64,000 nucleotides of DNA from Escallonia rubra (taxonomy: Eukaryota > Streptophyta > Magnoliopsida > Escalloniales > Escalloniaceae). Shown piece after piece: positions 57,205-64,000 of the stretch. Positions within the stretch are counted from its first letter, which is position 1. Each line of letters begins with the position of its first letter. Position numbers and translations under genes: made by a program. The stretch is taken from positions 512,004 to 576,003 of the forward strand of contig JAVXUO010002897.1 in the NCBI GenBank assembly GCA_033065855.1, given 5' to 3'. A model generated the notes under the pieces. It worked only from the letters and a program-made list of their open reading frames with translations. It had not been told where the DNA came from and did no database searches.

Positions 57205-58611
57205 AACCCTGCTCACTGACAAACCACTTAGGCGGATACTGCACATGCTCGATCTCTCTGGCCGATTGATACCATCGTTAGTCGAACTTGGGGAGTTCGA
57301 TATCCAGTACAAGTCTCACCCATAGGCTTTAGCTGATTTTATTGTCGAATGCACCCTGGTCATCGAAGATGAGGAGCCTCCTCGTCCACTCCAAACATAT
57401 GCATTTTTCACTTGGACACTCTTTATAGATGGCTCGTCAAATTCCAGTAGAAGCGAAGTAGAGTTGATCCTCAAAGGGCCAGATGACCTTGCCGTTGAAT
57501 ACGCCCTCCACTTCAATTTTCCTGCCTCAAATAATGAGGCTGAATATGAGGCCTTGATCGCAGGCATGCATCTGGCCCATGCCATGCGAGCAGAGTTACT
57601 CCATGCATACAGCGACTCTCAACTCGTAGTAAAGAAATTGTCGGGGGAATGCGAGGCACGTGATACAAAGACGGCCGAACACCTACGTAAGGCCAAGGAA
57701 CTCGCAAAATCTTTTGCAAGTTTCAATATTACTATAATAAGCCAAGAGGATAATGCCTCGGCTGACACCCTCTCATAGTTAGCTTCCATTAATCTGTCGG
57801 GATTCGGCCGCACCATTCACTTAGAACTCTTGCATGAGATGAGCATCACTAAGCATGAGGTGATGGACATTACACATGAACCTTCATGGATAGATCCCAT
57901 CAAGGCCTACCTTCAAGACGGCACCTTGCCTGCCGAGCGGAAGCAAGCCAGGAGCATTTCCAGTCACTTGGCGAGATATGCTATTGTAGAAGACATACTC
58001 TACAAACATTCATTTACACTACAATATATTCGATGCCTCACACCATCCGAGGTCAAGTACGCCCTCCGAGAAGTACACGAATGAATTTGCGGCCAACGTC
58101 TAGAAGGACAAGCATTGGGACACAAGGTCCTCCACCAAGGATACTACTGGCCGACCATGCAATGAGATGCTTTGGATTACACGAAAAGATGTGATGCATC
58201 TCAACGCTTCTCTTCAATCCCCAAACAAGCACCGACCCCGTTGGTCTCGTTGAGCAGTCCTACACCCATTGCAATGTGAGGCATGGACATTTTAGGCCTG
58301 TTCCCTTCGGCCTCTGCTCAGTGTAATTTTTTTATTGTTGAGGCAGAAGCATTAACTACAATCACAAAAAAGAAGTGCGAAAATTTCTTCTGGCAAGTAG
58401 TTGTCTGCCGGTTCAGTATCCCCCATGTGCTCGTCATAGGCAATGGGAAGCAGTTTGACAATCCTTCCTTTAAAGCATTCTATGGTGACCTATCTATCGA
58501 ACATCGCTTCAGCTCAGTCGCACACCCGCAGATGAACAGAAAAACAGAATTAATTAATCGCATTCTATTCCAAGGCATCATGAAAAAACTAGATAGAGCA
58601 AAAGGACTCTG
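57205..58611 (+). pseudogene. Gypsy F fragment (Tat/Ogre-like): end of RNase H, second RNase H, integrase
   Basis: Begins inside RNase H (ITLLTDKPLRRILHML, ELGEFDIQYKSHP). Next is an archaeal-type RNase H domain (57410-57775: FIDGSSNSS, ASNNEAEYEALIAGM, HAYSDSQLVVKKLSGE), a hallmark of the Tat/Ogre clade. Integrase follows: a degraded zinc-finger region (HQGYYWPTMQ), GMDILGLFPSA, VIGNGKQFDNPSF (the catalytic Asp of TDNG is lost) and TELINRILFQGIMKKLD. It stops at AKGL near 58611. Stops at about 57325, 57776 and 58082. Confidence 0.85.
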
Positions 58612-59650
58612 AGTTCGAGGAAGAAGAAACTAAACCCCATGTCGTACCGGAATGGAAGGACAAGTTAGCTATACTTGAGTCCCAAATTGCTGGACTGAAG
58701 AGATTTGATGACCCTTTAGACATCAGTGCCCTAACAATGAACCCCGAGGATAGACTATCCCTCAAGTTCAAAATGTCGAAGATGGATAAGTTTGACGGGA
58801 CCACGGATCCTAAGATCCATGTGAAGATGTACATACGGGCTTTGGCCCCATATAGAGTGAATCAGAATCAATTGATATAGTTATTCCACCGTACTCTTTA
58901 CGGGAGCTAACTCACATTGCCTTACTTTGGATGAAGCCCAAGTACACACTTGGGAAGAAGTTGTGAGAGAGGTCATAAAGCGATACCAGTACAATGACGA
59001 CCTGGATATCACACAAAGAGATTTGGAAACCACAAAGCAAGAGCCGAGAGTGTCAGTTTCAGGCTTCATCATGAGGTGGAGAAATAAGGCAGCTTAAATG
59101 GTGAGCCGTCCAATCGAGGAAGAGCAAGTGGACATCGTTAGGAGCAATCTGCTTCCAGCATACCACGATTATATCTTTGGCCACTACTACACATCGTTCA
59201 AAGCTCTTATGGTGTCCCTTATATAAATAGAAGATGCCATCAACAAGGGAACCATCTCTCGTAAGTCAAAGCTGCCAGGGGTATGCCGACCCAGCCCAAG
59301 GAGTTCTAATGTCCAACCTAAGCCAGCAGTAACCAACAGTGTCAATACCATGCAAGTTCCTCGGGCAGTGTCATGGGAAGCCACTATGGAGCCTAAGAGG
59401 AAGTTCACACCATTGAATGCACCACTCCCCAAAGTCTTTGAATAGATATTGAGGAAGGGAATGATATATAAGCTACCACTTACCCCCGTGCAAGCAGTGA
59501 CACCCGAAGGTTATGATATGCAAGCCTTTTGCAAAATCACCAAGGAAAGGTCATTCCACAGAAAGATGCATCACTCTACGATACGCCATACAAGACCTCA
59601 TCAACAAAGGTGAAATCTCCTCTTGTTAGGCTGAATGTCTGAAGAGAACC
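58612..59650 (+). pseudogene. Gypsy G gag
   Basis: Reads VPEWKDKLAILESQIAGLKR, FKMSKMDKFDGTTDPKIHV, MYIRALAPYRVNQNQLI, then broken frames to HSTERCITLRYAIQDLINKG near 59555, a segment that in Tat elements follows the zinc-knuckle-like HxxxxC region. Multiple stops. Confidence 0.8.
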
Positions 59651-60109
59651 CTTGTCACCTCATAGGGTTAACTGCATTGATGACAGCGAGCCAGTTATGG
59701 ATCCAACCTTCTCATTTTTCCAGCCAGCCAGCCAGTTTGGGATTCAGTGTCCGTATATAATTCTCTGTCGCAGTTTTGTGTTATGATTATTTGGGAAGAG
59801 TTGATGAAAGGTAAGGCCTCTAATGTTGAGGAAAAATATGATGAAGAAACTGGATTTACATTCTATCCCAGTACTGAGGTATCCCACCTAACCTGATCAG
59901 GCTGAGGGTACCAGACACTGTCTCAGCCAGCCAAATCTGACCCATTATTCTCTCAAGACCCTACCGACAATAAAGTCCTTAGACAGTTGAAGAAAACTCA
60001 AGCCAACATTTTTCATATGGGGATTACTGTCCGCCTCATACTCCTACCATCAAGCCCTCATTAAACTCCTTAACAAAGCGTAATGCCGATCCAGAGCCAA
60101 CTCGAAGAC

Positions 60110-60704
60110 CTGTCCCAAATGCTAGGGGCAATACATTATGAAAATGTCCTCACTTTTTTTGAGTTCGGTCTGCCCAAATCAGGACCGAGCCACAATGACC
60201 CACTCCTTATCACTATGTAAGAACTTGATAAGATGGTTCCATTAATCCTCATAGACAATGGTTCTACTCTAAATGTTTGTCCCTACTCACTGTCCAAGCC
60301 CTAGCATTAACCTCTCAGAATTCACCGCTTCCAACCAAGCCGTCCGAGCTTACGACAACACTTGGAGGGAGGTGATTGGTACAGTAAAGCTCCCGATGAC
60401 TGTGGGTACTGCTAGCTTCGATGTTGAATTTCAAGTGTTGGATATACATGATGCCTTTATCCTTCTGTTGGAAAGAGCTTGGATATACTATGTGGGTGTC
60501 ATCCCTTCTACATTGTACCAAAAATTCAAGTTTCTGTTGAATGATGTCGTCTTCATCGTAATGGCAGATTCTCAGTTACCTCAGATCGGTCAAGTCGAAA
60601 AGGACAGTGTTCATGTACCGCATGACTCTTTAGATATTATGCTCAGTGAATTCAGTGGATCACCCGGTTCAATGTCTCGAGTAGGAGAAAGTTTGTCACA
60701 GTGA
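60110..60704 (+). pseudogene. Gypsy G aspartic protease
   Basis: Active site LILIDNGSTLNVCPYSLSK at about 60240-60295, where Tat elements have LVDNGSALNVCP. It continues in the next frame (60273-60704) with AYDNTWREVIGTVKLPM, FDVEFQVLDIHDAFILLLER and AWIYYVGVIPSTLYQKFKF. A frameshift just after the active site disables it. Confidence 0.85.
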
Positions 60705-61639
60705 AAATTTTCTCACCTTTGCACCCTACAACAGTACGACCGTGCTCCCTTTATTGAGGAAATTCTACTACTTCCCCAAAAAAAGCTTAGGCCAAAACTG
60801 TCAAGGAATTCCCAGCTTCTCAGTCATGGAGAATAAAAAGGACCAGTTCGGTGTAGGATAAAAGGCGACTAAAAATAAGAAGAAGGAAGCTATCCGGAAG
60901 ATCACCTAGCCCAAGAAGAATAAAGAGAACGAGAAGTGCATGAGCATGATTCGTACCATGAACGGATGTTTTATCAAAGAAGGAGAGAATGGCTCTTCTA
61001 TGAATTTCTGGAGCTAATTTACAGTGTTAAGACTGGGAAACAGATTAAAAGATGGGAGATATTCTATGACTGCGAATGGGTCGAAGATGAAGAACTACCA
61101 GTACAGACTGAGCCAGGTACCCAAGGAGTCTCAGATTAAGTGGATTTGGCAGAGCCGGATGTAATGACAACATGCTTCACTGATATGCTTATCTCAGTGC
61201 TTATTGGTGAAATAGACGACAAGATCATGGACCCAACATGCCTAATTACTCCAGCACAGGGCGACATACTGAATTGGATGATCGAGTACAGACCGCTAAC
61301 TGTGGGAGAGATTACTGAAGGAAGTTCTGCTACCAAAGATGCTCTGGAGCTGGAAGACTTGGATGCTTATGTTACCTTAGCCAATCTATATTTTCTTACC
61401 TAATATGTTTTTCCAGACTACTTGATTGATAATATGAAATATCCCTTAGTTGTTGATATAGGCTCTGATGAATTAATCAACTCGATTAATAATGAGTCAC
61501 ACCTAATGGACCTTGAAGAAAAAAAAATATTTAAAAGAATTAATAAAAGAAATTAAAAATCGGGAATCTAGTTGTGTCAAGCCGGTGTTTGAGGAAATAG
61601 TCAAAATCAACATAGGCTCCCCCGAAGATGTAAAAGAAA

Positions 61640-63060
61640 TCAAAATATGAGCTAGTCTAGATGAGAGAGAAAAAGAAGAGATCACTGCACTCCTCAGGAA
61701 ATTTATTGATGTATTTGCTTGGTCATATAGCTAGTGACATGTTCGGTATCGACCCATCAATCGTGGAACACCACCTACCTATCCTACCCAAAGCCAAACC
61801 TGTCAAACAGAAACTCTGTAAGTTGAAACCGGAGTGGTCTCTCAAGGTTAAGGAGGAGGTGATGAAGTTATTCCACAGTGGATTTATCCGAGTGATTGAG
61901 TACCCTACCTGGATAGCCAACATCGTACCCTAAACCTTCCGGTCAAGTCAGGATATGTGTTGACTAATGAGATCTAAACTGAGCTTCTCCCAAATATGAC
62001 TTCCCTTTACCCATCATAGACCTAATCATAGACAACATAACCGAGCATGAGTTGGTACCCTTTGTAAATTGTTTCAAGGGGTATAACCAGATAAAAATGG
62101 CTTATAAGTGCTAGGAGAAGACAACCTTCATGACCCCCTGGGTTACCTTTTGTTATACATTCATGCCTTGCAGCTTGAAGAATGCTGGGGCTACATACCT
62201 GCGAGCCGCCACCACTCTGTTCCATGACATAATTCATAAGGAGGTGGAAGTGTAAGTGGATGATATGATCATTAAGTCTAGGAAGAGGGAAGACCATTGC
62301 ATAGTAATAAAGAAATACTTTGAAAGGTTAAGGTAGTAGAATGTGAGGTTGAACCCGCAGAAGTATATGTTTGGGGTTACCACTGGAAAGTTGCTAGGTT
62401 TCATGGTAAGCAAACGAGGGATAAAGGTGGACCCAGCCAAAAATCAAAGCCATAGTCGACCAAGATTAAGAAGGAAATCCAAGGGTTCTTTAGTAGAATC
62501 CAGTACATTAGCAGATTTATACCCCAGGTGACCATAATCTGTGAGAATGTGTTTAAACTGTTGAAGAAGGATTCGAGTAAAGAGTGGATTGTGCCAGGAA
62601 GCCTTCGAAAAAATCAAACAGTACCGTAGCAACCCTCCAGTCATATGCCTGCCGATACCTGGTAGCCTTGTACGATTATACCTCATCGTGACTGATACTG
62701 CAGTCGGAGCCATGTTAGCCCAGCATTTGGAGAATTCATTGGTTGAGAGGGCCACATACTATGTTAGTAAGACATGTGTATCTTTGGTTTGGGTAACACA
62801 AAGATTGAGACATTACATTTTGGCGTACTCCATCAGATTGTTGGCCAAAATAGACCATATGAAGTACCTGCTCGAGAAGCTAGTAGTGTCCAACCGCACA
62901 ACCAAGTGGCTTCTATTGTTGTCAGAATTTGATATGACATACGTCACCCAAAATTCGATTAAGGTGAAGGTCGTATTCAACTTGTTGGTTGATTGCCCGA
63001 CTGATGATACCAGTAGATGGGAGGCAAAATTCCCATATGAAGGAGTGTGTATCGTGGAAT
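61640..63060 (+). pseudogene. Gypsy G reverse transcriptase and RNase H
   Basis: RT starts near LRKFIDVFAWSY and VEHHLPILPKAKPVKQKLCK (61770), with EVMKLFHSGFIRVIEYPTWI (61858). The active-site region near 62250 reads VDDMIIKS preceded by a stop where the family has Tyr. RNase H lies in 62589-63062 (TDTAVGAMLAQHLENS, RATYYVSKT, LAKIDHMKYLLEKLVVSNRT, KWLLLLSEFDMTYVTQ). Many frameshifts and stops. Confidence 0.85.
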
Positions 63061-63062
63061 AA

Positions 63063-63480
63063 AAAATGACATGGCAGTTGTATTTCGATTGAGCGGCAAA
63101 TAGTAAGGGTTATGGAGTAGGGATATTGTTGATCTCACTAGACGAAGCTCATGCACCCCTAGCCATTAAGCTGACTTTTGACTGTATTAACAACATCGTT
63201 GAATACGAAGCTTGTATCATCAGTCTAGAGATGGCCCTAAACCTACGAGTGTAGGAGATTACAGTGTATGGAGATTCAGCGTTGATCATATACCAGATCC
63301 AGGGTATGTGGAGAATCAGAAGTAAATTTATATAATCATATCATGCCCATTTGGAGAAAATCGTAGACCAGCTTGAAAATGTGGAATTCCATTACCTACC
63401 CTGAGTCAAAAAAAATTTTACCAATTCACTAGCCACCCTTGCATCGATGGTTGATATACATGAAGGACTGGAGGTAGAAC
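63063..63480 (+). pseudogene. Gypsy G archaeal-type RNase H
   Basis: Broken frames read WQLYFD, NSKGYGVGILLIS, FDCINNIVEYEACIISLEMA and VYGDSALIIYQIQGMWRI. This is the second RNase H that marks the Tat/Ogre lineage, parallel to the better preserved copy in gypsy F. Confidence 0.78.
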
Positions 63481-63689
63481 CGTTTGTGATACAGAAGAGG
63501 GATATACCAGCCTATTGCTTCATGATAGCGCTCACAGAAGAAGACGGAGTGGCCGAGCCTTGGTACACCGATATACATAATGTTATCTGAGACGAAAAAT
63601 ATCCTGAGGGGTGATTTGTGAAAGACCGAGTAGCTTTGAGAAGACATGTGGCACAGTTCATCATGTGATACCGAAGATAGTAGAAGATA

Positions 63690-64000
63690 CATTATAATAT
63701 GGAACACATGTTGTGTATAACCGAGAGAGAAAGTAGTCAAATCTTGAAAGATAGACATGCAGGAGAATGTGAACCACGCATGAATAGACGAATGTTGGCG
63801 AATAAAGTTATTCGACAGGGATACTATTGGAGTACTATAGAGAAAGACTGTGTTGAGTATGTGAGGAGGTGTCACAAATGTCAAGTGTATGCCAACTTAC
63901 AACATCTCCCTCCCCGGGAGTCATACAACATGACCTCATCTTGGCCTTTCTCAATTTGGGGAATAGATGTGATAGAGGAGATCGGCCTTAAGTGAATGGA
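63690..64000 (+). pseudogene. Gypsy G integrase start, runs off the window
   Basis: HHCC zinc-finger region: RHAGECEPRMNRRMLANKVI, RQGYYWSTIEKDC, RRCHKCQVYANL; then SSWPFSIWGIDVIEEIG, the start of the catalytic core with its first Asp. Open for 98 codons, then a stop just before the window end. Confidence 0.85.

Larger units (their letters stand above)
58612..64000 (+). mobile_element. Gypsy G (Tat/Ogre-like), 5' and 3' incomplete in the window
   Basis: Gag, protease, RT, RNase H, archaeal-type RNase H and the start of integrase occur in order on the plus strand, and integrase continues past the window end. There is no LTR upstream: gag begins directly at the broken end of gypsy F. Stops and frameshifts occur in every domain. 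Confidence 0.88.

Noticed and set aside
1..64000. CRISPR array, operon, prophage or bacterial defence system
   Set aside because: Spliced genes, plant retroelements and plastid-derived DNA show this is a plant nuclear genome; no spaced palindromic repeat array of CRISPR type was seen.

Overview
This window is nuclear DNA from a flowering plant, most probably a eudicot. It contains spliced GT-AG genes, a plant La protein, plant LTR-retrotransposon lineages (copia of the Tnt1/RE1 type and gypsy of the Tat/Ogre type with an extra RNase H), CACTA, hAT, MULE and Tourist-type DNA transposons, and a piece of plastid rDNA. I cannot name the species. About 80% of the window is transposon-derived or low-information sequence. 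No CRISPR, operon or bacterial features are present.

Only two host genes are convincing. The first is a ten-exon gene for a La-family RNA-binding protein (27666-35329, +, about 470 aa). I re-derived its splice sites and they join into one continuous reading frame. Its large fifth intron holds a dead LINE fragment and a degenerate piece of plastid 23S rDNA; intron 7 holds a MITE. The second is a three-exon gene (48801-50115, +, 269 aa) for a proline/serine-rich protein of unknown function with a conserved-looking Cys/Gly/Tyr-rich C-terminus.

Layout. 1-3.9 kb: a decayed minus-strand copia element with one LTR, lying against an older copia fragment. 4-5.7 kb: mostly unassigned, with a possible RPA/OB-fold relic. 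5725-10150: a CACTA transposon with a 3-bp target duplication that carries an exon of the isoprenoid gene ispF. 10.2-12.9 kb: GT-rich sequence and a foldback MITE. 12.9-17.8 kb: a nearly full-length copia element with two LTRs, abutting a truncated copia (17.8-19.5 kb, possible LTR at 21.4-21.9 kb). 22981-24612: a MULE-type element with about 320-bp inverted termini carrying a broken mTERF-family gene fragment (Pack-MULE). 25.0-26.5 kb: an LTR-like block and a Tourist-like MITE. 27.7-35.3 kb: the La gene. 35.8-41.9 kb: C-rich minisatellite, a probable solo LTR of about 1.9 kb, an 800-bp direct duplication and a second minisatellite. 41.9-45.1 kb: a 5'-truncated LINE. 46533-47724: a second MULE with a perfect 9-bp target duplication. 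About 48.0 kb: a SINE. 48.8-50.1 kb: the second host gene. 51.2-57.2 kb: a decayed plus-strand copia split by a hAT element with a perfect 8-bp target duplication. 57.2-64 kb: two pieces of Tat/Ogre-like gypsy elements joined end to end and running off the window.

The most interesting content is host sequence carried by transposons: ispF in the CACTA element and mTERF in the MULE. Next come the precise insertion footprints and the plastid rDNA inside a host intron. I found no evidence of an undescribed multi-gene system.
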